Shown one piece after another: positions 52,338-61,902 of a stretch of 64,000 nucleotides of DNA. The first letter of the stretch is position 1. The number at the start of each line of letters is the position of its first letter. Made by a program: the position numbers and the translations under genes. Location of the stretch: assembly GCF_001598555.1 (NCBI RefSeq), contig NZ_BCZE01000005.1:1-64000 (forward strand), given 5' to 3'. This DNA comes from Novosphingobium rosa NBRC 15208. Its GTDB lineage: Bacteria > Pseudomonadota > Alphaproteobacteria > Sphingomonadales > Sphingomonadaceae. Below the pieces are notes generated by a model. That model saw only the letters and a program-made list of their open reading frames with translations. It had not been told where the DNA came from and did no database searches.

Positions 52338-53954
52338 ATGTCTAAGAAAAAAGCTCAGGAGCGCAAACGCTGGGCCAGCGTGATCGCGCCGCTGTCATCG
52401 CGCATGAAGATCCGCGGCGTGTCGCTGACGGCGCGTATTCTGGCGGTGAATGTCATCGTGCTGGCGCTGATGGCCTTCAGCCTGCTGTTCCTCGATTCCT
52501 ACCGCAACCAGATGCTGGGCGAGCGCTTCAAACGCGCCCGCGTCGAGGCCGAGATCGCCGCCTCCGTGCTGGCCGAAAGCCCGCCCGCCTCACGCGCGAA
52601 GCTGCTGGCCACCATCGGCACGCGCCAGCAGATGCGCCTGCGCCTCTATGCGCCCGACGGCCATCTGGCGCAGGACAGTTTCGCGCTGGCGCCGCCCTCC
52701 TTCACCGTGGCCGACCCGCAGAGCCAGCCCTGGACGATGAAGGCCGCCCGCACGCTGGACCGTATGATGGATGCGGCACTGTTCGCCCCGCCCGTGCCGC
52801 TCTATGCCGAGCCGCCCCCGCCCGACCATCCGCGCGACGCCGCCAGCCTCTGGCCCGAGGTGACCGAGGCGCGTTCGCGCACCGTCTCGACCGTGCGCGA
52901 ACGCTATGCGCCGGACCGCACGCCGATCATCAATGCCGCCACGCCGGTGGGCATCCGCGGCTCGGTGCTGCTCACCACCCGCCCTGCCCCCGATGTGACG
53001 CAAGCCGTGCGCGATGCCCGCCAGACTCTGGCCATCGTGGTGCTGGCGGCGCTGCTCACCACCGTGTTCCTCTCGCTGTTTCTGGCGCGCACCATCGTGC
53101 AGCCGTTGCGGATTCTGGTACGCGCGGCGGTGCGGGTGCGGCTGGGGCGTGACCGCACCGTCATCGTCCCCCGTCTGCCAGAGCGTGGCGACGAAATCGG
53201 CCTGCTGGCCCGCGCCATCGCCGATATGACCGAAGCCCTGCGCCAGCGCATCGACGGGGTGGAAGCCTTCGCCGCCGATGTCGCCCATGAGATCAAGAAC
53301 CCGCTGGCCTCGCTGCGCAGCGCGCTCGATACGCTGGACAAGGTGGGCGATGGCGATCTGCGCCGCCAGCTGCACGCCATCGCCGCCCATGACGTGCAGC
53401 GCATCGACCGGCTGGTGACCGAGATCGCCTATGCCAGCCGCATCGATGCCGAACTCTCGCGCACCACCTTCGAGCTGGTCGATCTGCTGGCGCTGGCGGT
53501 CGCGCTGGTCGGCGCGCGCGAGCGGCGCGGCGTCAACCGCGATTGCCGCGTGCAGGTGCTTCACGAAGGCAGTGCTCCCCCGGTGGTGGAGGGCGATGCG
53601 GCGCGGCTGGAGCGCGTCTTCGAAAATCTGATCGACAATGCGGTGTCTTTTTCGCCGCCGGGCGGGGTCATCACCATCACGCTGGCCCATCATGGCCTCT
53701 ACATCTCCTGCGAGGTGACCGACGAGGGGCCCGGCATTCCGCCCTCGGCACGCGAACGCGTGTTCGAACGGTTCCACTCGCTGCGCCCGGCGGGCGAGGA
53801 TTTCGGCAGCCATTCGGGCCTAGGGCTGGCCATCGCGCGCACCATCATCGTGGCGCATGAGGGGCAGTTGCATGCCCGCGATCCGCTGGATGGCCGGGGA
53901 GCCCGTTTGGTGTTCGAGCTGCCCTCATGGCATCCGGCGCAGGCCGCGTCATGA
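52338..53954 (+). CDS. chvG: ChvG-type sensor histidine kinase
   Basis: 538 residues. TM1 at about 31-53 and TM2 at 230-252 enclose a periplasmic domain of about 175 residues; HAMP follows (RTIVQPLRILVRAA), then the H-box FAADVAHEIKNPLASLR with His317, the N-box ENLIDNAVSF and G-boxes DEGPGIPP and GLGLAIA. It should phosphorylate ChvI in response to an envelope signal such as acidity. ChvG stops inside the start of hprK (ATGA). Confidence 0.93.
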   Translation: MSKKKAQERKRWASVIAPLSSRMKIRGVSLTARILAVNVIVLALMAFSLLFLDSYRNQMLGERFKRARVEAEIAASVLAESPPASRAKLLATIGTRQQMRLRLYAPDGHLAQDSFALAPPSFTVADPQSQPWTMKAARTLDRMMDAALFAPPVPLYAEPPPPDHPRDAASLWPEVTEARSRTVSTVRERYAPDRTPIINAATPVGIRGSVLLTTRPAPDVTQAVRDARQTLAIVVLAALLTTVFLSLFLARTIVQPLRILVRAAVRVRLGRDRTVIVPRLPERGDEIGLLARAIADMTEALRQRIDGVEAFAADVAHEIKNPLASLRSALDTLDKVGDGDLRRQLHAIAAHDVQRIDRLVTEIAYASRIDAELSRTTFELVDLLALAVALVGARERRGVNRDCRVQVLHEGSAPPVVEGDAARLERVFENLIDNAVSFSPPGGVITITLAHHGLYISCEVTDEGPGIPPSARERVFERFHSLRPAGEDFGSHSGLGLAIARTIIVAHEGQLHARDPLDGRGARLVFELPSWHPAQAAS

Positions 53955-54373
53955 GTCTGCTCCGGCAATTGACCTGCGTGGCCATCAAGGGCCGCGCCGT
54001 GCTGATCGATGGCGCCAGCGGCAGCGGCAAATCCAGCCTGGCCCTGGCCCTGATCGACCGGGGGGCGCAACTGGTGGGCGATGATGGCGTCTCGCTGCGG
54101 GTGGAAGGCGGCGTGCTGCTGGCTTCTCCGGCGCCCGCCACACGCGGGCTGATCGAGGTTCGCGGTGTCGGGCTGGTCCCGATGGCGGCGGTGCAGGACA
54201 TGCCGGTGGCGCTGCTGATCCGCCTGACCCGCAACGCCCCGCGCTACATCGAACAGGCCCCGAACGAGGCGATTCTGGGCATCGATCTGCCGCTGGTGGA
54301 ACTCTATCCCGACACGCCAAGTTTAGCGCTAAGAGCCGCGATGGCGCTTGATGTTCACGGGTTGAGCGCCTGA
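53951..54373 (+). CDS. hprK: HPr kinase/phosphorylase, short form
   Basis: 140 residues, only the C-terminal catalytic domain of the roughly 310-residue Gram-positive enzyme. P-loop GASGSGKSSLALALI (21-35), LVGDDGV and RGLIEVRGVGLVPM (the HprK signature) are present. It phosphorylates a serine of HPr. The short form is usual in alphaproteobacteria. It is part of a closely packed set with chvG before it and rapZ after it. Confidence 0.93.
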   Translation: MSLLRQLTCVAIKGRAVLIDGASGSGKSSLALALIDRGAQLVGDDGVSLRVEGGVLLASPAPATRGLIEVRGVGLVPMAAVQDMPVALLIRLTRNAPRYIEQAPNEAILGIDLPLVELYPDTPSLALRAAMALDVHGLSA

Positions 54374-54433
54374 GGGCCAAATCCGGCGCTTGCCCCTTTC
54401 CTTTTGCCCCTTTTGAGCGCAAAAAGCACTTAT

Positions 54434-55405
54434 ATGTCCGAGGAATCCCCCGCCACCCAAGCCCCGGCCCCTGCCGAATCCGTCGCAGAGGGAGACAAAC
54501 GCCAGCGCATCCTGCTGGTGACCGGCGTGCTGGGCGCGGGCAAGACCACCGCCCTGCGCGTGCTGGAGGATCTGGGCTGGGAAACCATCGACAATTTCCC
54601 CATCCGCCTGCTGGAACGCCTGATCGACAGCCCGGAGCATGGCTCCGATCTGGGCGAGCATCACGGACCACTGGCCATCGGCTTCGATTCGCGCACCCGC
54701 GGTTTCAATCCCCATGCGGTGACCGAACTGGTCAAGCGCCTGACCATGCGCGGCGATCTGGAGCTGACCACCCTCTATCTCGACTGCGGCGGCGCCGAAC
54801 TGGAGCGCCGCTACAACGAGACCCGCCGCCGCCATCCGCTGGCCAATGACATGCCCGCCGCCTCCGGCATCGCCGCCGAGCGCGAGCTGATGGAGCCGCT
54901 GCGCCGCTGGGCCGATCTGGTGATCAACACCACGCAATTCGCCGCGAATCAGTTGCAGCAGGCCATGCGTGAGCAATTCGCCCCGGCCTCCGGCCCCGAA
55001 TTGACCATTTCGGTCAGCAGTTTCGGCTTTTCGCGCGGCATGCCGCCGGTCGCCGATTTCGTGTTCGACATGCGTTTTCTCAACAATCCGCATTGGGACA
55101 AGGATCTGCGCCCGATGACCGGCAAGGATGCCCCCATCGCCGCCTTTATCCGCCAGGATCCGGCCTTCGAGGACGCATTTGCGCGGATTCGCGACCTGCT
55201 GCTTTCGGTTATCCCCCGCTTTCAGGCGCAGGGTAAAGCCTATGTTCATATCGCCTTCGGCTGCACCGGCGGGCGCCATCGCAGCGTCTTCATGGCCGAA
55301 CAGATCGGCGCGGCCTTGCGCAACTCTGGATTTTCACCCACTATGCTGCACCGCAACCTGCAATCGCGCGCGGCCGACCTCGTAGAAGGGGCCGCCAGCC
55401 GATGA
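54434..55405 (+). CDS. rapZ: RNase adapter RapZ / nucleotide-binding protein
   Basis: 323 residues. Walker A VTGVLGAGKTTALRVLEDLG, DNFPIRLLERLI, FDSRTRG and the C-terminal HIAFGCTGGRHRSVFMAEQI are the standard RapZ blocks. In E. coli RapZ guides degradation of a small RNA for amino sugar synthesis; in alphaproteobacteria its role is unclear, and the PTS neighbours suggest carbon or nitrogen control. The P-loop reads GVLGAGKT, a variation on the GxSGxGKS form. Confidence 0.93.
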   Translation: MSEESPATQAPAPAESVAEGDKRQRILLVTGVLGAGKTTALRVLEDLGWETIDNFPIRLLERLIDSPEHGSDLGEHHGPLAIGFDSRTRGFNPHAVTELVKRLTMRGDLELTTLYLDCGGAELERRYNETRRRHPLANDMPAASGIAAERELMEPLRRWADLVINTTQFAANQLQQAMREQFAPASGPELTISVSSFGFSRGMPPVADFVFDMRFLNNPHWDKDLRPMTGKDAPIAAFIRQDPAFEDAFARIRDLLLSVIPRFQAQGKAYVHIAFGCTGGRHRSVFMAEQIGAALRNSGFSPTMLHRNLQSRAADLVEGAASR

Positions 55406-55478
55406 CAGTCTGCATGTTCACCGGACCACGGGGGGTCAACACGATGGTCGGGAACCAATTTCGGAGCGCAATTTCCGC

Positions 55479-55883
55479 ATGATCGGCATGATCCTCGTCA
55501 CTCACGGCAAACTGGCCGAAGAATTCGTGCATGCGATGGAGCATGTCGTCGGCCGGCAGGAGGCCATCGCCACGGTCTGCATCGGCCCCAACGATGACGT
55601 CGAAAAGCGGCGCCGCGAAATCGCCGACGCGATTCAGGCGGTCGATGCCGGCGACGGCGCCATCATCCTGACCGACCTGTTCGGCGGCACCCCCAGCAAT
55701 CTGGCGATCTCGCTGATGCAGGCGGGCCGGGTCGAGGTGATCGCGGGCATCAACCTGCCCATGCTGATCCGCCTGGCCGGCGCGCGCAAATCCGCCGATG
55801 TGCTGGGCGCCGTGGCCGCCGCGCGCGATGCGGGTCGCAATTATATCACGATCGCGTCGGAATTTCTGGGTCAGGACGCCTGA
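55479..55883 (+). CDS. PTS EIIA component, mannose family
   Basis: 134 residues. The phosphorylated His9 in LVTHGKLAEEF, TDLFGGTPSNLA and INLPMLIRLAGAR are typical of mannose-family IIA domains. No transporter EIIBC is encoded nearby, so it is probably regulatory, as in the PTS-Ntr branch. It follows rapZ by 73 bases and is followed by a GAAA-capped hairpin. Confidence 0.93.
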   Translation: MIGMILVTHGKLAEEFVHAMEHVVGRQEAIATVCIGPNDDVEKRRREIADAIQAVDAGDGAIILTDLFGGTPSNLAISLMQAGRVEVIAGINLPMLIRLAGARKSADVLGAVAAARDAGRNYITIASEFLGQDA

Positions 55884-55885
55884 AA

Positions 55886-55917
55886 CACAATGCGTGATTG
55901 AAAAATCGCGCATTGTG
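55886..55917 (+). terminator. Hairpin with GAAA tetraloop after the EIIA gene
   Basis: CACAATGCGTGATT (55886-55899) pairs with AATCGCGCATTGTG (55904-55917) with one G-U type wobble around a GAAA loop. It begins three bases after the stop codon. The downstream tract (AGCCAGATTTTCATT) is only moderately T-rich, so it may be a transcript-end or stabilising structure. Confidence 0.6.
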
Positions 55918-55934
55918 AGCCAGATTTTCATTAT

Positions 55935-55981
55935 CGCATCGTTTCTGCGGAAAAGTCGGCCTCCATTTTTCGCGCGATGCG
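55935..55981. repeat. Palindromic alphaproteobacterial intergenic repeat, diverged copy
   Basis: GCATCGTTTCTGCGGAAAAG...CATTTTTCGCGCGATGCG resembles the elements at 12740 and 55993 but with several changes. Confidence 0.6.
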
Positions 55982-55992
55982 TTTTTGGTGTC

Positions 55993-56041
55993 GCATCGTT
56001 TCCGCGAAAAACCGGTGCCCACTTTTTCGCACGATGCTCTA
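55993..56041. repeat. Palindromic alphaproteobacterial intergenic repeat, copy b
   Basis: GCATCGTTTCCGCGAAAAAC...CACTTTTTCGCACGATGCTCTA is nearly identical to the element at 12740-12788. It separates the EIIA and HPr genes, together with the diverged copy just before it. Confidence 0.75.
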
Positions 56042-56065
56042 AAATATAACGGCAGGGTGAAACGC

Positions 56066-56344
56066 ATGGGAGAAGCACGGGAAACCGTCGAAATTGTCAA
56101 CGCCAAGGGCCTGCATGCACGGGCCAGCGCGAAATTCGTGAACATGGTCGCCACCCTGCCCGATGGGCTGGACGTAAAGGTGCTGAAAGAAGGCGCCGAA
56201 GCCGGTGGCGGTTCGATCCTGGGCCTGATGATGCTGGGCGCGGCGCGCGGCGACAGCGTGGATATCATCGTGAAGGGCGAAGAGGCCGATGTCGCGCTGT
56301 CCCGCCTTGCGGGGCTGGTGAAGGACGGCTTCGGGGAAGACTGA
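56066..56344 (+). CDS. ptsH: Phosphocarrier protein HPr
   Basis: 92 residues. The phosphoryl-accepting His17 is in NAKGLHARASAKFV and the regulatory serine is Ser50 in GGGSILGLMML, which the nearby HprK would phosphorylate. The ATG at 56066 is preferred over 55985, because the longer frame runs through the palindrome. No EI gene (ptsP) is seen in the window. Confidence 0.95.
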   Translation: MGEARETVEIVNAKGLHARASAKFVNMVATLPDGLDVKVLKEGAEAGGGSILGLMMLGAARGDSVDIIVKGEEADVALSRLAGLVKDGFGED

Positions 56345-56419
56345 AGCTCTTCATTCGACAGAACATCAATCGGCAGGTATGGGCGGGGTTTCCCGCTCAT
56401 CACAGGCTGTATTCCGCTC

Positions 56420-57223
56420 ATGCGCCGCACGATCACCGGCTTTTCCAACCCCACGGTCAAGTTCCTCAAGAGCCTGCGCGACAAGAAGCATCGCCGCCGC
56501 GAGGGCAAATTCCTGACCGAAGGCCTGCGCCTGCTGACCGACGCCCGCGAAATGGGCCGCCTGCCCGAAATGCTCATCATGGCCGAGGGCCGCGATCCGC
56601 ACCCCCTGCTTGAGCAGCTTGAAAGCGACGTTCTGGCCGCCGGCGGCGATGTGGTGGAAACCAGCGAGGATATCCTCAGCAAGATCACCGGCAAGGACAA
56701 TCCGCAGGCCGTCTGCGGCGTTTTCCCGGAATTCGACACCAGCCTCGCCGGTCTGGACCGCAATGCCGCGCCGCTCTGGCTGGTGGCCCATGCGATGCGC
56801 GATCCCGGCAATCTGGGCACCATGCTGCGCACCGGCGATGCCGTGGGCGCGGGCGGCCTGATCCTGATCGACGATTGCGTGGACCCCTTCAGCGTGGAAG
56901 CCGTGCGCGCCAGCATGGGCGCTGTTTTCACGCAGCGCGTGGTGCAGGCCCGCTGGGAGGAATTCCTTCCCTGGCTGCGCGGTGGCGAGGGTCAGTTGGT
57001 GGCGGCATCTTTGCGTGAAGCTGTGCCCTATCGGGGCGCGCCTTACGCCGGACCGTGCTTCATCATGGTCGGCAATGAGTCGCGCGGGCTTCCCGAGGAT
57101 TACGAAATGGCCTGCGATCTGCGGGTGACCATGCCGATGAAGGGCCGGGCGGACAGTCTGAACGCTGCGGTGGCCGGGGCGGTGCTCGCTTATGAAGTTC
57201 TGGCAGGGCTGGAAGGGAAGTAA
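56420..57223 (+). CDS. TrmH/SpoU-family RNA 2'-O-methyltransferase
   Basis: 267 residues. An N-terminal substrate-binding part (FSNPTVKFLKSLRDKKHRRREGKFLTEGLRLL) precedes the knotted SPOUT domain with AHAMRDPGNLGTMLRTGDAVGAGGLILIDDCVDPFS, FIMVGNESRGLP and MPMKGRADSLNAAVAGAVLAYE (motifs 1-3). It probably methylates a ribose in 23S rRNA or tRNA; the exact target is unknown. Confidence 0.9.
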   Translation: MRRTITGFSNPTVKFLKSLRDKKHRRREGKFLTEGLRLLTDAREMGRLPEMLIMAEGRDPHPLLEQLESDVLAAGGDVVETSEDILSKITGKDNPQAVCGVFPEFDTSLAGLDRNAAPLWLVAHAMRDPGNLGTMLRTGDAVGAGGLILIDDCVDPFSVEAVRASMGAVFTQRVVQARWEEFLPWLRGGEGQLVAASLREAVPYRGAPYAGPCFIMVGNESRGLPEDYEMACDLRVTMPMKGRADSLNAAVAGAVLAYEVLAGLEGK

Positions 57224-57230
57224 GGGAAAA

Positions 57231-57444
57231 GCGAGGGGGTTACCCCCTCGCGCTCCCGGAACGTCTTCCGACGATAAGCCAGTGGCACCGAAATGGTGCG
57301 CCCTGGCTCTCCACCTGCGCCGTGCAAAGCGCCGCAGGCAGGCCCCCTTCGAACCAAAGCCTGCGGCGCGGCGGCATTGCTCCATGGCCGAACCCAAGGC
57401 GCCACGCCGACAAGTAAAGGGAGCGCGAGGGCGATGGCCCTCGC
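57231..57444. repeat. Dispersed structured repeat, copy 9 (orientation B, 214 bp)
   Basis: Between convergent trmH-like and rmuC genes. Left hairpin 57231-57251 (GCGAGGGGG/CCCCCTCGC arms), right hairpin 57425-57444 (GCGAGGGC/GCCCTCGC arms). It contains CGTCTTCCGACG, GGTGCGCC, CTCTCCACCTGCGC, CGCCGCAGGC/GCCTGCGGCG and GGCCGAACCC. Confidence 0.92.
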
Positions 57445-57459
57445 ATTTCCTCTTTTCCT

Positions 57460-58884
57460 TTAAACGCCAGTCTCTTCTTCCGGCAAAGGCAGAGCCGCAA
57501 CATCCCCATAACGCGGCGCAGCCTCCACCAGAGGCACATCCTCCACCTCGCGCTTGCCGATTTCGATATGCTTGTCCCGCAGGCGGCGCCCGGCGGACAG
57601 CACATTACGCTCAAAGCTGCCGACGAATTTGTTGTAATTCTCCACCGCGCTGGTCAAGCCGCCGCCCATACGCTTGAGATGCTCCGCCGCCACCGCGAGG
57701 CGGTCATAGAGTTCGCCGCCCATGCGGCCGATTTCCTTGGCCTCGCGCGCCAGACCATCCTGGCGCCAGACCTGCGCGACAGTGCGGCAGATCGCCACCA
57801 GATTGGTCGGGCTGGCCAGCAGCACGCGGCGGTCGAAGGCGAAGTTCCAGATGTCGGGGTCATATTCCAGCGCGGCGGCGATGAAATGCTCGCCGGGGAC
57901 GAACATCAGCACATAGTCCGGCGCGTCCTCGAACTGGCTCTGATAGCTTTTGCTGGCCAGCGTCTGGATATGGTTGCGCATCGAGGCGGCGTGGCCCTTC
58001 AGCGCCAGTTCGCGCAGCGTGTCATCGCTGGCCTCGAAGGCCTCCTGATAGGCGTTGAGCGAGACCTTGGCGTCGATCACCAGCTTCTTCTGGCCGGGGA
58101 TGGTGACGATGGCGTCGGGGCGCAGTCGCCCTTCTTCCGTGTTGACCGAATGTTCGGTGACGAAATCGGTGTGTTCGGACAGGCCGCATTGCTCCAGCAC
58201 ATTGCGCAGCTGCTGCTCGCCCCAGCGGCCGCGGGCCTTGGGAGCATTGCGCAGCGAGTTGCCGAGGCGGGCAGCTTCCTCGCGCACCTTTTCCTGCCCC
58301 GCGCGCAGCAGGTCGATCTGGCCCAGCAGCTGGCCGAAGGCATCGACGCGGCGGGTTTCCAGCGCCTGCACCTGCTCTTCATAGGCCTTCAGGCGCGCGC
58401 CGACGGGCGCCAGCACGGCCGTGATCCGCTCGGCGCTGGTCTTTTCGCTTTCGGTGAAGCGGGCCTCGGCGCGGTTCAGAAACGCCTCTTGCGCCTGAGC
58501 CAGCACGCGGGCGCCAGAGGCCTCGAACTGCTGGCGCAGCGCGTCCTGTGCTTCGAGCAGCAGGCGCTTCTGTTCCTCGAAATGGGTGGCGTTGGCGCGC
58601 AAGGTCGCCACCTCGCCCTGCGCGTCCAGCAGCAGAGCGCGCGCCCGTTCCACCTCGGCGACCAGCGCATCCGCCCGTGAGGCCCGCTCACTGGCGGTGG
58701 CAAGATCGGTGATGGCGCGGCGAAAATTGCCGTCGAGCGCAGACAGGGCCTGCTCCCGCTCCGCCAGAACCTTGTCACGTTCGGCGAGGCGCGCTTTCCA
58801 GTCGGCGATGGGACGCTGGCCCAGAAACCAGCCCAGCCCAAGGCCCACGACAAGGGCAACAATCGCGACAACAGCCAGATCCAC
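57460..58884 (-). CDS. rmuC: DNA recombination protein RmuC
   Basis: 474 residues. An N-terminal membrane anchor (VAIVALVVGLGLGWFLG) leads into a long coiled coil (about 30-190) and the RmuC domain with RGRWGEQQLRNVLEQCGL, RLRPDAIVTIPGQKKLVIDAKVSLNAYQ and FVPGEHFIAAALEYDPD. RmuC limits inversions at short inverted repeats in E. coli. It is 51 bases after def and in the same direction. Confidence 0.93.
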   Translation of the reverse strand: MDLAVVAIVALVVGLGLGWFLGQRPIADWKARLAERDKVLAEREQALSALDGNFRRAITDLATASERASRADALVAEVERARALLLDAQGEVATLRANATHFEEQKRLLLEAQDALRQQFEASGARVLAQAQEAFLNRAEARFTESEKTSAERITAVLAPVGARLKAYEEQVQALETRRVDAFGQLLGQIDLLRAGQEKVREEAARLGNSLRNAPKARGRWGEQQLRNVLEQCGLSEHTDFVTEHSVNTEEGRLRPDAIVTIPGQKKLVIDAKVSLNAYQEAFEASDDTLRELALKGHAASMRNHIQTLASKSYQSQFEDAPDYVLMFVPGEHFIAAALEYDPDIWNFAFDRRVLLASPTNLVAICRTVAQVWRQDGLAREAKEIGRMGGELYDRLAVAAEHLKRMGGGLTSAVENYNKFVGSFERNVLSAGRRLRDKHIEIGKREVEDVPLVEAAPRYGDVAALPLPEEETGV

Positions 58885-58935
58885 GCTTCACTCCATCAGA
58901 ACGAAGCGAGAACCTAGGCCCCTATCGCGAAAGGA

Positions 58936-59505
58936 TCAAGCCGCCTTGCGCGCCTTTTCCAGCTTCTTGAGCGCCATCTGGCGCTTCAGGCGCGAGAGGT
59001 GATCGATAAAGAGGATGCCCTCAAGGTGATCGATCTCATGCTGGATGCAGGTGGCCATCAGGCCTTCCAGATCCTGCTCATGCACTTTGCCGTCCAGATC
59101 CTGCCAGCGCAGGCGGCAGGTGGCGGGGCGCTCCACATCGGCGAAGATGTCGGGCACCGAAAGGCAGCCCTCCTGATAGACCGACAGCTCGTCCGAAGGG
59201 TTGAGAATCTCCGGATTGATGAAGATGTGCGGTTCTTTCTTCAGCGGGCGGTGGGTATGCTCATGGCCGCCATGCGCGGTGCACACCTCCGGCTCGGCAT
59301 CTTCATCTTCGGGCTGCAGATCGACCACCACCACGCGCAGGGGCACGCCCACCTGAATGGCGGCAAGGCCGATGCCCGGCGCGTCATACATCGTCTCGAA
59401 CATGTCATCGACGAGTGTTTTAAGCTCGACGTCGAACACGGTGACGGGGGCGGAAATCTGCTTCAGCTGCGCATCGGGCGCTTCAAGGATCGGTCGGATA
59501 GCCAT
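58936..59505 (-). CDS. def: Peptide deformylase
   Basis: 189 residues from MAIRPILEAPD. The three motifs are GIGLAAIQVG, EGCLSVPD (Cys ligand) and QHEIDHLEGILFIDHLS (two His ligands and the catalytic Glu). It removes the N-formyl group from new proteins. An insert at about 78-105 (DEDAEPEVCTAHGGHEHTHRPLKKE) has many His and acidic residues and is longer than in most homologues. Fmt, which adds the formyl group, is encoded 730 bases away. Confidence 0.95.
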   Translation of the reverse strand: MAIRPILEAPDAQLKQISAPVTVFDVELKTLVDDMFETMYDAPGIGLAAIQVGVPLRVVVVDLQPEDEDAEPEVCTAHGGHEHTHRPLKKEPHIFINPEILNPSDELSVYQEGCLSVPDIFADVERPATCRLRWQDLDGKVHEQDLEGLMATCIQHEIDHLEGILFIDHLSRLKRQMALKKLEKARKAA

Positions 59506-59588
59506 AATGCGCCAGATAATCCCGGCTGGCCCGCCGCGCAAGGCCACCAGCCGCCCAATTTAGCGATTTTGATAAATGCCCGAAACGA

Positions 59589-60185
59589 TCAGGCGACCGG
59601 ACGCCGCGCCCGCAAAGCCTGAGCCAGCGTGCCCTCGTCCAGATAGTCCAGCTCGCCCCCCACCGGCAGGCCATGGGCCAGCTGGGTGACGCGCACCGGC
59701 ATGCCCTCCAATCGTTCAGCGATATAATGGGCGGTAGTCTGCCCCTCCAGCGTGGCGTTCATGGCCAGCACCACCTCGTCCACGCCGCCGCCCTCCACGC
59801 GCGCCAGCAGCGGCGCGATGGCCAGATCCTCGGGCGCCACGCCGTCCAGCGCCGACAATCGCCCGCCCAGCACATGATAGCGCCCGGTGAACAGCCGCGC
59901 CCGGTCCAGCGCCCAGAGGTCCGCCACCTCCTCCACCACGCAGATCTGGCGCGCATCGCGGCGCGGATCGGCACAGATCGCGCAGGGGCTGGCGGTGTCC
60001 ACATTGCCGCAGACCTCGCATTCGGTCAGCCGCTGGCTCAGCGCGTCCAGCGCGTCGATCAGCGCGGGCAGCGCGGTTTCGCGCCGCTTGATCAGCCACA
60101 GCACGGCCCGCCGCGCGCTGCGTGGGCCCAGTCCGGGCAGGCGGGAAAGCGCGCCGGCCAATGTCTCGATCTCTTGCGATGCCAT
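59589..60185 (-). CDS. recR: Recombination protein RecR
   Basis: 198 residues from MASQEIETL. The helix-hairpin-helix [18 protein letters not shown], the zinc finger [16 protein letters not shown] and the Toprim segment [13 protein letters not shown] and YHVLGG are in order. RecR helps RecFO load RecA on gapped DNA. The in-frame start at 60236 is rejected because it collides with the divergent fmt start. Confidence 0.96.
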   Translation of the reverse strand: MASQEIETLAGALSRLPGLGPRSARRAVLWLIKRRETALPALIDALDALSQRLTECEVCGNVDTASPCAICADPRRDARQICVVEEVADLWALDRARLFTGRYHVLGGRLSALDGVAPEDLAIAPLLARVEGGGVDEVVLAMNATLEGQTTAHYIAERLEGMPVRVTQLAHGLPVGGELDYLDEGTLAQALRARRPVA

Positions 60186-60238
60186 GCCGCCCCAGATAGG
60201 GCAGCCGCACCAAAACCGAAAGACGCCCGAGACCACCT

Positions 60239-61147
60239 ATGCGCATCATCTTTATGGGAACCCCCGAATTTGCCGTGCCCGCACTCAATGCGCTGGTGGA
60301 GGCCGGGCATGAGGTGGTGGCGGTCTATTCCCAGCCCCCGCGCCCGGGTGGCCGCCGGGGCCGCGAACTGACCCCCGGCCCGGTGCACCGCCGCGCCGAG
60401 GAACTGGGCATCGAGGTGCGCCATCCGCTCTCGCTGAAAGGCGAGGATGAAAAGGCAGCCTTCGCGGCTTTGAACGCCGATGTGGCGGTGGTGGCCGCCT
60501 ATGGCCTGCTGCTGCCCCGCGCCGTGCTGGAGGCGCCCACGCACGGCTGCCTCAACCTGCATGGCTCGATCCTGCCGCGCTGGCGGGGCGCCGCGCCGAT
60601 CCAGCGCGCGATTCTGGCCGGAGACGAGCAGACCGGCGTGGACATCATGCAGATGGAAACTGGCCTCGACACCGGCCCGGTGAGGGCAAGTATGCGCACG
60701 CCCGTGGCGGGCAAGACCGCCGGGGCGCTGACCGTGGAACTGGCCGGACTGGGCGCGGAGCTGATCGTAAAGGTGCTGGCCGATCTTGCCGCCTTCCCGC
60801 CCGTGGCGCAGCCGGAGGAAGGCCTCACCTACGCCAGCAAGATCGACAAGGCTGAGGCAAAACTGAATTTCACCGCCTCTGCCGATCAGGTGCTGCGCCA
60901 GATTCTGGCCTTCAACCCCGCCCCCGGCGCCTTCTTCGAGGCCGAGGGCGAGCGCTACAAGGTGCTGGCCGCCGAAGTGGTCGATGCCAGCGGCACCCCC
61001 GGCACCACACTGGACGACACCCTCACCATCGCCTTCGGCCAGAACGCCATCCGCCCCACCCTGATCCAGCGCGCCGGCAAGCCCGCCATGGCCACAACCG
61101 ATCTGCTGCGCGGACGCCCCTTCCCCGCAGGCACCCTGCTTTCATGA
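60239..61147 (+). CDS. fmt: Methionyl-tRNA formyltransferase
   Basis: 302 residues. [19 protein letters not shown] opens the N-terminal domain; the catalytic Asn-His-Asp set is in [38 protein letters not shown]. It formylates initiator Met-tRNA. A four-base overlap (ATGA) joins it to truA. Confidence 0.97.
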   Translation: MRIIFMGTPEFAVPALNALVEAGHEVVAVYSQPPRPGGRRGRELTPGPVHRRAEELGIEVRHPLSLKGEDEKAAFAALNADVAVVAAYGLLLPRAVLEAPTHGCLNLHGSILPRWRGAAPIQRAILAGDEQTGVDIMQMETGLDTGPVRASMRTPVAGKTAGALTVELAGLGAELIVKVLADLAAFPPVAQPEEGLTYASKIDKAEAKLNFTASADQVLRQILAFNPAPGAFFEAEGERYKVLAAEVVDASGTPGTTLDDTLTIAFGQNAIRPTLIQRAGKPAMATTDLLRGRPFPAGTLLS

Positions 61148-61893
61148 CCCGTTTCGCCTTCACGCTGGAGTTCGACGGCACCCCCTTCATGGGCCTGCAA
61201 CGCCAGGCCCACGGCCCCTCGGTACAACAGGCCGTGGAAGAAGCCATCGAGCGCGTCACCGGCCAATCCGCGATCCTCTTCGCCGCCGGGCGCACCGACG
61301 CGGGCGTCCACGCCCTCCAGATGCGCGCCCATGCCGATATCGAGAAAGACATCGCCCCCTTCCGCCTGATGGAAGCCCTCAACTTCCACCTGCGCCCCGA
61401 TCCCATCGCGGTGCTCGACTGCCGCATCGTCCCCGGCGACTGGCACGCCCGCTTCTCCTGCATCGGTCGCAGCTACATCTACCGCATCGCCAACCGCCGC
61501 GCCCCGCTCACGCTGGACGCCAACCGCGCATGGCAGGTGCAGAAGCCGCTGGACGCGCAAGCCATGCATGAAGCCGCGCAGGCTCTGGTCGGGCGGCATG
61601 ATTTCACCACCTTCCGCTCGGTTCACTGTCAGGCGCAGAGCCCTTTGAAAACGCTCGATAGCCTCAACGTCCGCCGCGAGGGCGACTGGGTGATCGTGGA
61701 CACCGCCGCGCGGTCGTATCTGCACCATCAGGTGCGCTCGATGGTGGGGTGCCTGTCGCTGGTCGGCCTCGGGCGCTGGAAGGTTGAGCAGATGGCCGAA
61801 GCTCTGGAAGCGCGCGATCGCAAGGCTCTGGGGCTGAATGCGCCTTCGGATGGGCTCTATTTCGATCGGGCGTTTTATCCGGGAGAAGAATAA
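61144..61893 (+). CDS. truA: tRNA pseudouridine(38-40) synthase TruA
   Basis: 249 residues. [20 protein letters not shown] at the start, the catalytic Asp in [14 protein letters not shown] and RSYIYRIAN are typical of TruA. The end, [14 protein letters not shown], is the third conserved block. Repeat copy 10 starts 9 bases after the stop. Confidence 0.97.
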   Translation: MTRFAFTLEFDGTPFMGLQRQAHGPSVQQAVEEAIERVTGQSAILFAAGRTDAGVHALQMRAHADIEKDIAPFRLMEALNFHLRPDPIAVLDCRIVPGDWHARFSCIGRSYIYRIANRRAPLTLDANRAWQVQKPLDAQAMHEAAQALVGRHDFTTFRSVHCQAQSPLKTLDSLNVRREGDWVIVDTAARSYLHHQVRSMVGCLSLVGLGRWKVEQMAEALEARDRKALGLNAPSDGLYFDRAFYPGEE

Positions 61894-61902
61894 AGGAAAA
61901 AA

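Noticed and set aside
55985-56065. Longer HPr start at 55985
   Set aside because: The added residues are encoded by a dispersed palindrome, and HPr homologues start near the 56066 ATG.
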